From contig JAJDXV010000058.1 in NCBI GenBank assembly GCA_022823085.1, forward strand, positions 1 through 32,839: 32,839 nt of DNA, read 5' to 3'. Position numbers and translations under genes: made by a program. The DNA is from Candidatus Poribacteria bacterium (GTDB lineage: Bacteria > Poribacteria > WGA-4E > WGA-3G). The notes beneath the pieces were generated by a model. The model was given only the letters and a program-made list of their open reading frames with translations, did not search any database and had not been told where the DNA came from. Below, one piece after another: positions 23,239-32,672 of this stretch; position 1 is the stretch's first letter; every line of letters starts with the position of its first letter.

Positions 23239-24288
23239 TTAAAGCGGCAATTCAACGATCCGGCCTTCACGGCTGGATTGATAGATCGCGAGGATAATCT
23301 CAACAGCTTTGCGTCCTTCGCGTCCATCGACGAGATGCGAGGCATCGCTCTCAAGTCCGTTAATGAGGTTCTCCATCTGTCGTCGGTGATTCGCGTGGTT
23401 AATCGCACGCGGATCGGACGCGCCGCCACCCGTGTCCGTCTTTTGCGCGAATTTTTCTCGGATCTCGACATCTTCAGGGAGTTCAGGATCGAATTCCCAT
23501 GTCACGATGTCCTCTTCGGCTAAAACGACGGTGCCTTTCGTACCAGAGATTTCGGTCTTCTTGAGCATACCCGGGTAAGTGGCAGTCGTGCCTTCAATGA
23601 CACCGAGTGCACCATTTTCAAAACGGAGCGCGGCAACCGCGGCATCTTCGACCTCTATCCGTTCGTGTGCCAAAGTATCCGTAAACGCTTGGACAGCTTT
23701 GACAGGCCCCATAAAATACTGGAGGAGATCAATGGCGTGGATGGATTGGTTCATCAAGGCACCGCCACCATCAAGGTCCCACGTACCGCGCCAACCGCCA
23801 CTATCGTAATATTCTTGCGAACGGTACCATTTAATATAGGCATCGCCTAACGTCAGCTTGCCGAACCGTCCGCTTTCAATAGTAGATTTAACGAGCCGCG
23901 TACTTTCAGTGAAACGGGAGTTGAAGATAGCACAGAGCCGGACACCAGCTGCATCGCACGCTTCGATGATCGCATCGCACCGTTCCAGAGTAATCTCTAA
24001 CGGTTTTTCAACGACGACATGTTTTCCCGCTTCTGCTGCAGCAACGGCAGGGTCTAAATGCGCACCACTCGGCGTACAGACGCACACAATATCGAGGTCG
24101 TCCCGTTTGAGCATCTCTGTATAATCGGTGTAACTGTCAACATTGTATTGACCGGTGAGTCGTTTGGCGTTCTCAGCGTTTCGTGAACTAACAGCGACGA
24201 GCCGACCGTGTTCTAATTCTGAAATCGCAGCGGAATGGAAATCGGAAATCATTCCGCACCCAATAATACCAAATCCATAAGTCTTCAT
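23239..24288 (-). CDS. Gfo/Idh/MocA family oxidoreductase
   Basis: A 349-aa NAD(P)-dependent oxidoreductase with GIIGCGMI (7-14) as dinucleotide loop and E94-K95-P96 as the family motif. SIHAIDLLQYFMGPVK (~180-195) carries the conserved histidine-aspartate of the C-terminal domain. The ATG is preceded by AAAGGAAC. It is convergent with the MDR gene and divergent from the TPR gene, with only ~55 bp for both promoters. Overall domain layout is ordinary; substrate unknown. Confidence 0.87.
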   Translation of the reverse strand: MKTYGFGIIGCGMISDFHSAAISELEHGRLVAVSSRNAENAKRLTGQYNVDSYTDYTEMLKRDDLDIVCVCTPSGAHLDPAVAAAEAGKHVVVEKPLEITLERCDAIIEACDAAGVRLCAIFNSRFTESTRLVKSTIESGRFGKLTLGDAYIKWYRSQEYYDSGGWRGTWDLDGGGALMNQSIHAIDLLQYFMGPVKAVQAFTDTLAHERIEVEDAAVAALRFENGALGVIEGTTATYPGMLKKTEISGTKGTVVLAEEDIVTWEFDPELPEDVEIREKFAQKTDTGGGASDPRAINHANHRRQMENLINGLESDASHLVDGREGRKAVEIILAIYQSSREGRIVELPL

Positions 24289-24343
24289 GTTTTGTGTTCC
24301 TTTACTGAAAGCAAATATTTACCATAGCGAGTTTAAAAAAATT

Positions 24344-24982
24344 ATGAGTTCTAATGAAAATCAAGTTCCTGAGCAGGCGCCTACAGAGGAACAAGACGCT
24401 GAGCAGGCACCTACCAATAAAGTTTTTAGAATCATCTGCATGACGTTTTGCCTTGCGGTAACCGTACTATTTATCTGGGTCTGGCATCACCAAACCCAGT
24501 TTAACGACCACTATCGGAAGGCGACTTTCCTGATGCGTAACGGTGACGCAAAACAAGCGATAGAAGTATATCAGAAAGCGATAAAAAATAAGCAGCGCAC
24601 GCTCTTCTTCACGAAGGAGCCTTCTGTTTACAACAATCTCGGTCAGGCATATCTCTATGCCGAGGAATATGCCTCCGCTGTTGAGAACTTCAAAAAAGTG
24701 ATTGAGATGGCACCCAATATCGCCGAAGGCTATGTGAACCTGACAACCGCCTATCTCCAGCAGAACCTACCCGCTGATGCTCGCTCGTCAAGTTTACGCG
24801 CCCTCGAAATTTTTCCAAAAACCGCCTTGCTCCACTACAACCTCGCGTGTGCCTATGCCTTAGAAGGTGAATCTCAAAAAGCAATAGACTCACTCACACA
24901 AGCAGTGACCCTCAACCCGGAACTCAAGACATTTGCCCAACAAGAAGGCGCACTTAAAAGGATTGTATCTGAACTGCCATGA
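24344..24982 (+). CDS. Membrane-anchored TPR protein
   Basis: The 212-aa product has a short acidic N-terminus with two near-identical EQAPTxExDAEQAPT segments, one transmembrane helix (~26-46) and then 3-4 tetratricopeptide repeats: residues ~60-80 (AIEVYQKAIKN), ~90-120 (NNLGQAYLYAEEYASAVENFKKV), ~125-150 and ~160-190. TPR arrays bind partner proteins; the topology puts them outside the cytoplasm or at the membrane surface. ATG 24344 is preferred over an upstream codon at 24287 because the latter overlaps the divergent gene. Confidence 0.72.
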   Translation: MSSNENQVPEQAPTEEQDAEQAPTNKVFRIICMTFCLAVTVLFIWVWHHQTQFNDHYRKATFLMRNGDAKQAIEVYQKAIKNKQRTLFFTKEPSVYNNLGQAYLYAEEYASAVENFKKVIEMAPNIAEGYVNLTTAYLQQNLPADARSSSLRALEIFPKTALLHYNLACAYALEGESQKAIDSLTQAVTLNPELKTFAQQEGALKRIVSELP

Positions 24983-25005
24983 ACTCTGTGCGTTTCCAAT
25001 GTAGG

Positions 25006-25503
25006 TTAGTGGATTCGTGGCAGGACATTCGCTAATTTGTCCCCACAGCGCGCAGTCTTAATTTCAAATCGTTCTCCACCAAAGGACACCTTTGACTGGG
25101 GCTTTTTGAGTTGTCTATATTCTGATTTATTTATACTCTGGCAAAATAGGATTGGATGGCAAATGCTTTTAACGCCTCTTGGTGTGTAATCAACTGCAAA
25201 AGCAGCCCCGCTCTTCAATTGACTTATCGCCTTTTCTGCTTCAGCATTACTACCGCCTTTGAGTTCCATTGGCACAACTACAAAGTTTCCTACAGCACTA
25301 AAATAAAAGAGAATACATTCACATTGATTTTCTCCGATTTGCCCACTTGGAAACACCTTATCCAAATCTACGACAACTCGATCGCTTTCCGAAACACCTG
25401 TCAAATTTACACTACATCGTCGTCGTCTAAATGCATTGCCGTTAAACAAGTTCTCTCTACCTATCTGATCTCGGATACCTTCAAGAATCTCATTCTTGTT
25501 CAA
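25006..25503 (-). CDS. Small PD-(D/E)XK-like protein paired with an ATPase
   Basis: The 165-aa protein is of unassigned family. D46/D48 and E80-L81-K82 (PMELKGG) lie around predicted strands and look like a PD-(D/E)XK nuclease core, followed by an AEKAISQLKSGAAF helix as in restriction-type folds. TTG 25503 is preferred: AGGAGG lies 8 nt upstream and the start overlaps the ATPase stop by 14 bp, a coupled pair. An upstream ATG at 25584 has no ribosome-binding site. The pairing with an OLD/ABC-type ATPase recalls two-gene phage-defence modules; nuclease activity is inferred from the motif alone. Confidence 0.5.
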   Translation of the reverse strand: MNKNEILEGIRDQIGRENLFNGNAFRRRRCSVNLTGVSESDRVVVDLDKVFPSGQIGENQCECILFYFSAVGNFVVVPMELKGGSNAEAEKAISQLKSGAAFAVDYTPRGVKSICHPILFCQSINKSEYRQLKKPQSKVSFGGERFEIKTARCGDKLANVLPRIH

Positions 25504-26938
25504 CCTCGGTGCCTCCTGCAGTTTCCTTAAGTTGGCTTCGGAGATCCACCGCACGGTTGTAGAGTTCTTCAGCCACCTCTCCATATTCCGCTGGCTCTAT
25601 ACCCGCGATGTGCTCAAAAGTTATTTCCTTTACCGGTTTGTCTTCACGGAACCACCACGCACCAACCTCTTCCTTCGTCAACCACGTCGTCGGTTCCGTT
25701 TTATTTTTTTTCAATTTCATGACTTCGCCTTCGCGAACCAAGTTGCCAATTTGCTCAAGCAGCCAGTCACTATGTGTCGTGATAATCACACGTACGCCGA
25801 CTCGGACTAAACGTGCAAGCGTGAGAGCCACTTTCGTTTGGGCAGCCGGATGTAAGTGGGATTCGGGTTCCTCAATAATGAGCGTATCCCCTGGTTGAAC
25901 GATCCCCCGCAAAAACAGCACAAGCGGTGCAAGTTCAGAGACCATCGCCGAAGACTGACTCATACGCAATGGCTGTTCCGATTTTTGTGGACGGTAGCGA
26001 AATTCTGGGTATCCACCAGCCGGTCGTTTAACCACTATTTCACCTCGTAGCACTTCGTCCGCCAGAACTTTGGCGATGCCACTCATCTCGTCTGACGATA
26101 ATCGATCTTCATTGTAATTGATGATTTGTTTTAGAAAGTCCGCCATCACTCCAGAGAGCGTAGCACTTTCAGCAGAACGCGCCACTCCCCCGCGGGTGGT
26201 ACCCCCTACGAGAGCACTAAGAATTACCCCATGAGTTTCCATAATGCCGCCCCGAGGGGCAGGAAGATAGTAAGAATCTGGTGACTCGCTCCCGTTGACA
26301 TGTGAAAGTGAAGCAAGATCCGCAAGATCCGGTATCGCTTGTGACATCCTTTCATCTTTGAGGCGAAGAATCATATTGTTGTTGATATTTCCGCTCATAG
26401 CGATGTCTGACTCCGAGGCTCTCATCTCAAAGTTCCAAAAAGGTTGATTTTTCTTGCTGACGTTCAATGAAATCTTCAATATGTTACTTTCGCTACCAGC
26501 GAATTGAATCAACTCTGAAACAGCGTTCAGATTGAAACATCTTTTAAGTTCACTTGCGAAAAGTTCAGGGTCGTCAAGATCTTCCTCTATCTGGACGTAC
26601 AACCACTCCGGCAAATCCGAAAACTTGAAGGGCTGCTCACGATTATTTAGTTTTTCAAGTGTCTTTAGCGTCGCTTCGTCATGTTCCCTCCCTATACGGA
26701 ATATCGAGTGCCGCAACTGGGAAATAACGTTATATGGCCAAGGAACCCGATCAAATCCTTCAAAGGTTTGATATAAGGCATAGATGAGCGCGGCAAGATA
26801 GGTCTTACCGGTGTTGCTCTCGCCGACAAATACAGTCAACGGACGAAGATCTATCTCTGCTTTCTCTATCGGTCCAAAATTCTCCACCGCAATATGCACA
26901 TTCGGTACTTGCTGTTGCCTCTCTTTAGTTTTCTGCAT
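25490..26938 (-). CDS. OLD/ABC-type AAA ATPase
   Basis: This 482-aa ATPase resembles RecF/OLD-like defence ATPases. The N-terminal half-site has Walker A GESNTGKT (39-46). The C-terminal half-site has LSxxx-like VSELAPLV, Walker B LIIEEPESHLHP (E356-E357) and the switch histidine H389 in TTHSDW. No TOPRIM nuclease domain is visible, so cleavage would need the partner encoded directly downstream. ATG 26938 is chosen with AGGAG 8 nt upstream; the ORF extension to 27046 covers the promoter. Possible functions include phage sensing or DNA-end processing. Confidence 0.8.
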   Translation of the reverse strand: MQKTKERQQQVPNVHIAVENFGPIEKAEIDLRPLTVFVGESNTGKTYLAALIYALYQTFEGFDRVPWPYNVISQLRHSIFRIGREHDEATLKTLEKLNNREQPFKFSDLPEWLYVQIEEDLDDPELFASELKRCFNLNAVSELIQFAGSESNILKISLNVSKKNQPFWNFEMRASESDIAMSGNINNNMILRLKDERMSQAIPDLADLASLSHVNGSESPDSYYLPAPRGGIMETHGVILSALVGGTTRGGVARSAESATLSGVMADFLKQIINYNEDRLSSDEMSGIAKVLADEVLRGEIVVKRPAGGYPEFRYRPQKSEQPLRMSQSSAMVSELAPLVLFLRGIVQPGDTLIIEEPESHLHPAAQTKVALTLARLVRVGVRVIITTHSDWLLEQIGNLVREGEVMKLKKNKTEPTTWLTKEEVGAWWFREDKPVKEITFEHIAGIEPAEYGEVAEELYNRAVDLRSQLKETAGGTEVEQE

Positions 26939-26972
26939 TATCTTCACTCCTGTCAGTACCAGTTCTAAAGCT

Positions 26973-27001
26973 ATTATACGCCTATTTCTACCTATTTGCA
27001 A
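26973..27001 (-). promoter_or_regulatory. Promoter of the ATPase/ExK module
   Basis: On the minus strand TTGCAA (27001-26996), 17-bp spacer and TATAAT (26978-26973). It lies 35 bp upstream of the ATPase ATG. Confidence 0.6.
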
Positions 27002-27058
27002 TAGAAAATGGGCGAGAACAAATCCCACCCATCCCTTTAAAAACAAGATATACCGTCG

Positions 27059-27847
27059 CTATCTCTTCAAATTACCCCATGTTGTCGCTAACTTACCGCG
27101 AGCCGAAACAGCGAGCGTATCGTTAATAATCTTCTGGAGTTCCGCTTCAGTCAGCGCATAATTGGCTAACATCAACTCATCAATCCGTCCTTGAAAGAAA
27201 CGCGGGCAACACCCATTATTCTCGCCACCGAATTTCAATGCTCTGTCCGGCATGCTCCGTCCAGGTCCCTTTTGTGCAATAGCCGTGCCGTCAGATTCGC
27301 CGTTAATATAGAAACCGGCTTCGCTCCCGTCCCAAATAAGGGCAACATGACTCCACTCTTTCGCCTTTACCTTGCCATTGGAAATGTGGTAGCCAGGAGA
27401 ACTGGTGTCATAGAAATAGTAAGCGAATTTCCCTTCTCCCGGTTCAATCTGCAGGTAATAGGTGTTCTTAAAGAAGATGGTGAATTTGTTCTCTTGACCA
27501 CCTGCTGGTAGTTCTTCAGGATAAATCCACGCCATCATTGTAATTGCTTCATCTATATCGACTTCGTCGGAGTGTTCGACCTCTATGAAATCGGCTTTGC
27601 CGACCGAACCCGCCATTTCCACGGCTTTGCCGAGAATACCTTCAGCCCATTTCACATTCCCGTTGAATTCGCCGACCAAGCCGGCAGTCGCCTCTTCGGT
27701 CTGGTTCCCTTTACCTTCGTCGAAATGCCAGACATATAGCTGTTTACCGAGTTGTTTCACATTCCCTTTCCCACCCGCAGCGTGAACCGCGAAGCAGAGG
27801 GATACACTTAGAAAAACGCATAGTATCGTAAGAACTTGGGCTCTCAT
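27059..27847 (-). CDS. Secreted LamG-domain (concanavalin-like) protein 1
   Basis: The 262-aa product has a signal peptide (residues 1-~24, ending AVHA) and one LamG-type jelly-roll (~40-240) with LYVWHFDEGKGN, MMAWIYPEE, WSHVALIWDGSEAGFYINGE and GRIDELMLANYALTEAE motifs. Such domains bind glycans or proteins outside the cell. The C-terminus (GKLATTWGNLKR) matches that of the adjacent LamG protein. ATG has AGGAGGA upstream. Confidence 0.85.
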   Translation of the reverse strand: MRAQVLTILCVFLSVSLCFAVHAAGGKGNVKQLGKQLYVWHFDEGKGNQTEEATAGLVGEFNGNVKWAEGILGKAVEMAGSVGKADFIEVEHSDEVDIDEAITMMAWIYPEELPAGGQENKFTIFFKNTYYLQIEPGEGKFAYYFYDTSSPGYHISNGKVKAKEWSHVALIWDGSEAGFYINGESDGTAIAQKGPGRSMPDRALKFGGENNGCCPRFFQGRIDELMLANYALTEAELQKIINDTLAVSARGKLATTWGNLKR

Positions 27848-27899
27848 CAGTGATTCCTCCTCGTAGAATGCATAGAAAGGCGGATATGAAAACCCGCCG

Positions 27900-28670
27900 T
27901 TACAACTTCAACTTACCCCATGTTATCGCAAGTTTATCCTTCGGAGACACAGCAAAGAAGACACCGTTTTCCATATCTTGGTTGATTTCGTCAACCGTGA
28001 GGGCGCGATTATAGATCGCTACCTCATCAACCAAACCGACCATGCCCTTTAATCCTGTTTGCGCTTTACCGATACGGAACACAACATCAATGCTGTTAAT
28101 TTTACCCGCTGGTGGTTCGTATTCCACATCCAGCTTGCCGTTAATGTATTGGCGAATCATATCGCCGTCATAGGTAGAAGAAACGTGGTGCCACTCCTCT
28201 AACGCCGGTTTAATGGTCTGTTTATTTCGAGAACCTTGCCACCCACCGATGTTAATCCACGTCTCAATTTGTGGGGCACCGGTAAACTGCGCGCTCCATT
28301 GCAGGCAATAACCCCCGACGTTCGCTGCGCTCCTGCGGCCCATCAGGTTAGAATCGGGTTGAGACTCTTCGGGGAAAAACCATGCTTGAATCGTGAGTTC
28401 ATCGGTGATGTCAAGCTCAGGGACCGCGTCAACCTCTACAAATTTTTCCGTGTCTTCAAGATAGACAGCACCACCGAACTTGCCGTCTTTCGACCAAACT
28501 GCACCTTCAAAAGTGCCTTCAAGGTTATTTCCACTCACATCTGTAACTTTGCCACCCTCATCATTGTCGAAGGTGAAGTACAACATGAGCGCATCGTCGT
28601 CGTTTATTGCCCACGCACTCACACTGAAGCTCAGTGTAATGACGAACAACACTATGATAATCGGTTTCAT
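27900..28670 (-). CDS. Secreted LamG-domain protein 2
   Basis: The 256-aa product starts at ATG 28670, with AGGAG 10 nt upstream. A signal peptide (1-~22, ending SAWA) precedes one LamG domain (LMLYFTFDNDEGG, IQAWFFPEES, EEWHHVSSTYDGDMIRQYINGK, GLVDEVAIYNRALTVDE). It is a paralogue of the downstream gene, 52 bp apart. The tail DKLAITWGKLKL mirrors the other protein's tail. An extended ORF start at 28721 lies in a repeat and is not used. Confidence 0.85.
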   Translation of the reverse strand: MKPIIIVLFVITLSFSVSAWAINDDDALMLYFTFDNDEGGKVTDVSGNNLEGTFEGAVWSKDGKFGGAVYLEDTEKFVEVDAVPELDITDELTIQAWFFPEESQPDSNLMGRRSAANVGGYCLQWSAQFTGAPQIETWINIGGWQGSRNKQTIKPALEEWHHVSSTYDGDMIRQYINGKLDVEYEPPAGKINSIDVVFRIGKAQTGLKGMVGLVDEVAIYNRALTVDEINQDMENGVFFAVSPKDKLAITWGKLKL

Positions 28671-28721
28671 AACAGCGGACTCCTTTTTTATAGCTGACTG
28701 CTGACAGTTTCCGATAGCCAA

Positions 28722-30356
28722 TCAGAAACTGGAAATTTGTATTTCCTTCGCAGTAATAAACTCAAGTAGTGCAGGCACGCCTTCCTGCGTTTTCTGGATA
28801 CCGCGCTGGATCGCCGGGATAATCTGGTCCGGTGTCTCAACACGCTCGCCGTAACCACCGAACGCCTTCGCCATATCCGCGTAGTTGCCAGAGATGTCTG
28901 TAGATCTGAATTTTTCCGTGGATACAGGCATAATCGGAATCTCAATTGCCATAGAGAAGTTATTGAAAAGGACAGAGAGAATCGGTATCCGTTCACGTAC
29001 CGCTGTCTCGAAATCCATACCGGTGAAGCCGATTGCTGCATCCCCCCAGACATTAACGCAGAGCGCATCCGGTCTGGCGAGTTTCGCACCCATGGCGAGT
29101 CCGAGACCGTAACCGAGCTGCGTTGTCTTTCCCCAACCGATGTAGGTCAATGGCGCCGTAGACTGCCAGAAAGGCGACATTTGGTCACGCGGACTCCCCG
29201 CATCGTGTGTAATAATCGTGTTTTTGACCTCAACAGTATGCAACAAATCCCAGATAACACGATACGGGGTCATCGGTACAGCGTCGGAAGTGAGTTTCGG
29301 CATCCACTGTTCAAGCCATTCTGCTTTGATCGTACGAATCTCTTCTGTGACAGCAGCGGTTCGGTCTTCGGATGCACCCTCTGATCGTTCACGAACGGCT
29401 TCCACTAAACCCTCTAAAATCAAGCCAGCATCACCGACAAGGGCAATTTCAACCGGAACATCTTTGTTAATATCGGCTGGGTCCAAAGTGGCGTGCATGA
29501 CACGCGTGCCTTCTGGAATTTTGATCCCGAAATGCGTTCGGGTGAAACTGCAACCGATACCGAACAGGAGATCCGTTTTTTGGAGGAAATGATGCACTGT
29601 TTTCGGAATCGAGCGACCGCCGGAACCGAGGGACAGCGGGTGATCTTCTGGAAAAGCACTTTTCCCGCCTAAACTCGTTGTCACAGGCGCACCGAGCAGT
29701 TCCGCCAATGCTTTCAAAGAATCCCACGCTTTAGCGTAATGGACACCTTGTCCTGCGTAGATCACCGGACATTCTGCGGCGAGTAGGGCATCTGCGGCAG
29801 CATCAATTGACGCACTGTCAGGCGCGTAGCGTACTATTGGAACAGGTGTCGGTTCAAAAGGTTCGGGAATTTCTTCGCCAAATAGGTCCGACGGGAACTC
29901 GACGAGCGCAGGACGCGGTCTACCGTTGCGTGCCTGTGTAAATGCGCGACGCAACGCTTCTGGCACGGCACCCGGCAAGGTAACCTGTTCGCACGACTTC
30001 GTTACGTGCCGATAGTTCAAGGCGGAATTGAAATTCGGTTGGATCTGTGTTAATGTTCTCGCATATCCCATCGGTAAAACAACGATGGGCGCGGAATCGC
30101 CGTACGCTTGGGCGACACCGCCAAACGCGTTCTCAGAACCGGGACCGCTCTGCATACAAAACACACCGATCTTCTCGCCAGAGGTCATCCGGCTCAGCGC
30201 ATCTGCCATGTGGAGTCCGATCCGTTCCTGCCTAACGATAATCGGACGGATGTCTAATTTCGCCGCCGCCTCAATTATCGGGTTAACAGGATAGGCGAAC
30301 AGGTATTCTACACCTTCCGCTTTAAGGACTTTTGCAACTGCATCAACAACTTTCAT
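28722..30356 (-). CDS. Thiamine-diphosphate enzyme, acetolactate-synthase-like
   Basis: This 544-aa protein has the three-domain ThDP layout: N-terminal pyrimidine domain with catalytic E44 (VRQERIGLHMADA), a central domain (~190-330), and a C-terminal pyrophosphate domain with GDAAIGF (G438-D439) and FNNFS as Mg/ThDP ligands. GDA in place of GDG/GDS and the divergent N-terminus argue against a standard IlvB; no small regulatory subunit gene is adjacent. It may be a decarboxylase or carboligase of a catabolic route together with the neighbouring PhyH enzymes. Ribosome-binding site AAGGAAA precedes the ATG, in a repeat-like AAGGAAAATTAAAA context. Confidence 0.82.
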   Translation of the reverse strand: MKVVDAVAKVLKAEGVEYLFAYPVNPIIEAAAKLDIRPIIVRQERIGLHMADALSRMTSGEKIGVFCMQSGPGSENAFGGVAQAYGDSAPIVVLPMGYARTLTQIQPNFNSALNYRHVTKSCEQVTLPGAVPEALRRAFTQARNGRPRPALVEFPSDLFGEEIPEPFEPTPVPIVRYAPDSASIDAAADALLAAECPVIYAGQGVHYAKAWDSLKALAELLGAPVTTSLGGKSAFPEDHPLSLGSGGRSIPKTVHHFLQKTDLLFGIGCSFTRTHFGIKIPEGTRVMHATLDPADINKDVPVEIALVGDAGLILEGLVEAVRERSEGASEDRTAAVTEEIRTIKAEWLEQWMPKLTSDAVPMTPYRVIWDLLHTVEVKNTIITHDAGSPRDQMSPFWQSTAPLTYIGWGKTTQLGYGLGLAMGAKLARPDALCVNVWGDAAIGFTGMDFETAVRERIPILSVLFNNFSMAIEIPIMPVSTEKFRSTDISGNYADMAKAFGGYGERVETPDQIIPAIQRGIQKTQEGVPALLEFITAKEIQISSF

Positions 30357-30427
30357 ATTTTAATTTTCCTTTTTTTTTTAACTATTAAGTTTTTGTGCAT
30401 CGCTCCACTATGTTCCGCGATGGTTTC

Positions 30428-30530
30428 TAATTGGCAATAGCGAGCAGTCGAAACGAAGTGGAGACGGACAACAGAGAACGATGTATTGGCTGAGATAACC
30501 CTGATTGAACCGCAAGGAAAATTAAAAACT
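30428..30530 (+). repeat. Dispersed repeat (GAAACGAAGTGGA to AAGGAAAATTAAAA), copy 3
   Basis: GTCGAAACGAAGTGGAGACGGA (from about 30447) is followed by a different middle and by GAACCGCAAGGAAAATTAAAA (30511-30531). The end overlaps the last codons of the PhyH gene on the other strand. Confidence 0.65.
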
Positions 30531-31328
30531 CGTCGGTTTTCCCGCATTCATCACAAGTGGGAAACTATCGCCTTCGAGTTTATCGCCGTTATTAACGGTG
30601 ACAAAAGGTTTCATAACGTGGTTGCCACTTTCATCGTAGAGCGTTTCACCGGTCATATAATGCACCGCAATCGCGCGACGCGGATTTCCACTTGTGTTAT
30701 CGTGTGAACCGTGCCATGTCAAAGAGTGATGGTAATGGACATACCCTTTCGGCACCGGACAGAGCTCCACTTCCAGTTCACGCTCTTCAAAACGGTCAGG
30801 CATCGAATGGATATCTTTGATCGAATGCAGGAACGGGATCTGGTTGCCCCAATGATAGGAACCAGGGACCATACGCATACATCCGTTGCTCTCATCCACA
30901 TCGTCCAATGCGACCCATGCCGTTACCTGACTCGTCTTCGGTGTGAGGATCGGCCAATACGGTGAATCCTGATGCCACATGTTGACACCACCGACCTCAG
31001 CCGGTTTATACTGGATCTGGTCGTGCCAGACGCGCAACTCCATCGCCGCCGTTAGTTGTCCAATCTCCTCGACAATAATCGGGTTGTGAACGAGGCGGTG
31101 ATAGGCGGAACTCGCCTCCCAAATGTTAACAACTTGCCAGACTGGACTCTCTTCCCTACCACCAAGGTTAACGATATGAACCGGCTGCGGCATATCCGCT
31201 TTCTTGTAGTCCTCAATCACACGCGTTAACTCTGACCGTAATTCCTCGACCTGTTCATCGTTTAAAGCACGACTCCCGAGGAGAAAACCTTTTTCACGAA
31301 ATGTGTCAACCTGTGCTTGGCTGAGCAT
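30522..31328 (-). CDS. Phytanoyl-CoA dioxygenase (PhyH) family protein, tandem copy 1
   Basis: A 268-aa Fe(II)/2-oxoglutarate dioxygenase with iron ligands H119-Q120-D121 (WHQDSPYW) and distal H206 (TWHGSHDN), and R in PRRAIAVHYM for 2-oxoglutarate. The start at 31328 is supported by GGAGG 5 nt upstream. It is roughly 75 % identical by eye to the adjacent copy upstream; the two arose by tandem duplication. Secondary-metabolite or lipid oxidation are possible roles. Confidence 0.87.
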   Translation of the reverse strand: MLSQAQVDTFREKGFLLGSRALNDEQVEELRSELTRVIEDYKKADMPQPVHIVNLGGREESPVWQVVNIWEASSAYHRLVHNPIIVEEIGQLTAAMELRVWHDQIQYKPAEVGGVNMWHQDSPYWPILTPKTSQVTAWVALDDVDESNGCMRMVPGSYHWGNQIPFLHSIKDIHSMPDRFEERELEVELCPVPKGYVHYHHSLTWHGSHDNTSGNPRRAIAVHYMTGETLYDESGNHVMKPFVTVNNGDKLEGDSFPLVMNAGKPTSF

Positions 31329-31350
31329 CCTTGCCTCCAATAGAAAAAAC

Positions 31351-32163
31351 TTATATATTCGCCTTCGTCGGCTTCCCTTTATCCATCACGAGCGGAAAAT
31401 GGTGACCTGCTAACTTATTGCCGTCGTTGATGGTAACAAAACGTTTCATAATGTGGTTACCACTTTCATCATAGATGGTTTCGCCGGTCATATAATGGAC
31501 CGCAATCGCACGGCGCGGTTCACTACTGGTGTTGTCATGAGAGCCGTGCCACGTCAAGGCGTGATGATAGTGGACATGCCCCTTCGGGACAGGACAAAGT
31601 TCAACATCTAACTCGTTATCTTCAAAGCGATCCGGCATTGTGTGGATGTCCGGGATTTCTCGCAGGAACGGCATCTGACTGCCCCAATGATAAGAGCCGG
31701 GGACCATACGCATACAGCCGTTGCTTTCATCTACATCGTCTAAGGCAACCCATGCCGTTACTTGACTCGTCTTCGGCATAAGAATCCCCCACAACGGCGA
31801 ATCCTGATGCCAACGATTGATGCCACCCACCTGCGGCGGTTTGTATTGAATCTGATCGTGCCAGACGCGCAACTCTGTCGCATCTGTCAGTTGTCCGATC
31901 TCTTCCACAACGACAGGGTTGTGAACGAGTCGGTGGTAAGCGGAACTCGCCTCCCAAATATTAACGATCTGCCAAACCGGACTCTCTTCCTTACCACCGA
32001 GGTTGGCGATACGTACCGGCTGTGGCACTTCTGGTTTCTCATAATTATCGATGACGCGCGCCAAATCTTCGCGCAATTCGTCAACCTGTTCATCACTTAG
32101 AACACGGTTTCCGAGAAGAAACCCTTTTTTACGAAATGTATCAACCTGCGTCTGGTTGAGCAT
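31351..32163 (-). CDS. Phytanoyl-CoA dioxygenase (PhyH) family protein, tandem copy 2
   Basis: A 270-aa paralogue of the next gene, with the same ligands (H119-Q120-D121 in WHQDSPLW; the distal histidine in TWHGSHDN). ATG 32163 has GGAGG 8 nt upstream. The first gene ends 22 bp before the second starts, so they form an operon. Differences are concentrated at surface-like positions, with the active-site segments nearly identical. Confidence 0.87.
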   Translation of the reverse strand: MLNQTQVDTFRKKGFLLGNRVLSDEQVDELREDLARVIDNYEKPEVPQPVRIANLGGKEESPVWQIVNIWEASSAYHRLVHNPVVVEEIGQLTDATELRVWHDQIQYKPPQVGGINRWHQDSPLWGILMPKTSQVTAWVALDDVDESNGCMRMVPGSYHWGSQMPFLREIPDIHTMPDRFEDNELDVELCPVPKGHVHYHHALTWHGSHDNTSSEPRRAIAVHYMTGETIYDESGNHIMKRFVTINDGNKLAGHHFPLVMDKGKPTKANI

Positions 32164-32228
32164 ATCTATTGCCTCCTGTAGTATTTGTATATCTTTAGTA
32201 CGGCGAGGTTTTGTTGCTTCCTACGCTA

Positions 32229-32672
32229 TTATGTCTTATTTTCTATGCCAGTTACCCGATTTTTGAGTGCTACCCACTCTTCATCGGTGAGTTTCGGAGG
32301 CCACGCAATCCGTTTGCCAATGAGCGCGGAACGATATGCCGCCATAATCAGATCGAAACCGAGCAATGCGAACTCCAATCTATTGCGATGCGGTTGATTC
32401 TCGTCGTCCAGCCACGTCGCGATTGCCTCCGTAAAGGCGCGCTGTCCGAACTTGTCATCTTCACCGAAGTGGGTCGGCTCAACGAAATGTTGTGCCATAC
32501 CGTCGAGTTGGTATCCCCAAGACCCGTTTTCTCGCCACCACATCCTGCCTTTCGTACCCCAAAAATCGAGGTTGCACCGCGGATTACTGCCTGGAAAGTC
32601 AATCGTTCCGAACGCTGTCCGTGCGGATTCAAAAAAGACGCGCGCCCCGTTCTCAAGGGAATTCGGGCGAGA
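32229..32672 (-). pseudogene. C-terminal part of a Gfo/Idh/MocA oxidoreductase, 5' end lost
   Basis: The minus-strand frame gives ENGARVFFESARTAFG, TIDFPGSNPRCNLDFWGTKGRMWW and a C-terminal helix region, typical of the C-terminal half of Gfo/Idh/MocA proteins. Upstream the frame runs into an IS605-like hairpin (32672-32694) and then a stop near 32737, and no N-terminal Rossmann part follows. It is interpreted as an interrupted gene; the rest may lie beyond the window. Confidence 0.55.

Noticed and set aside
28236..28697. 153-aa plus-strand ORF over LamG protein 2
   Set aside because: Antisense to a gene with a signal peptide and LamG motifs; no independent support.
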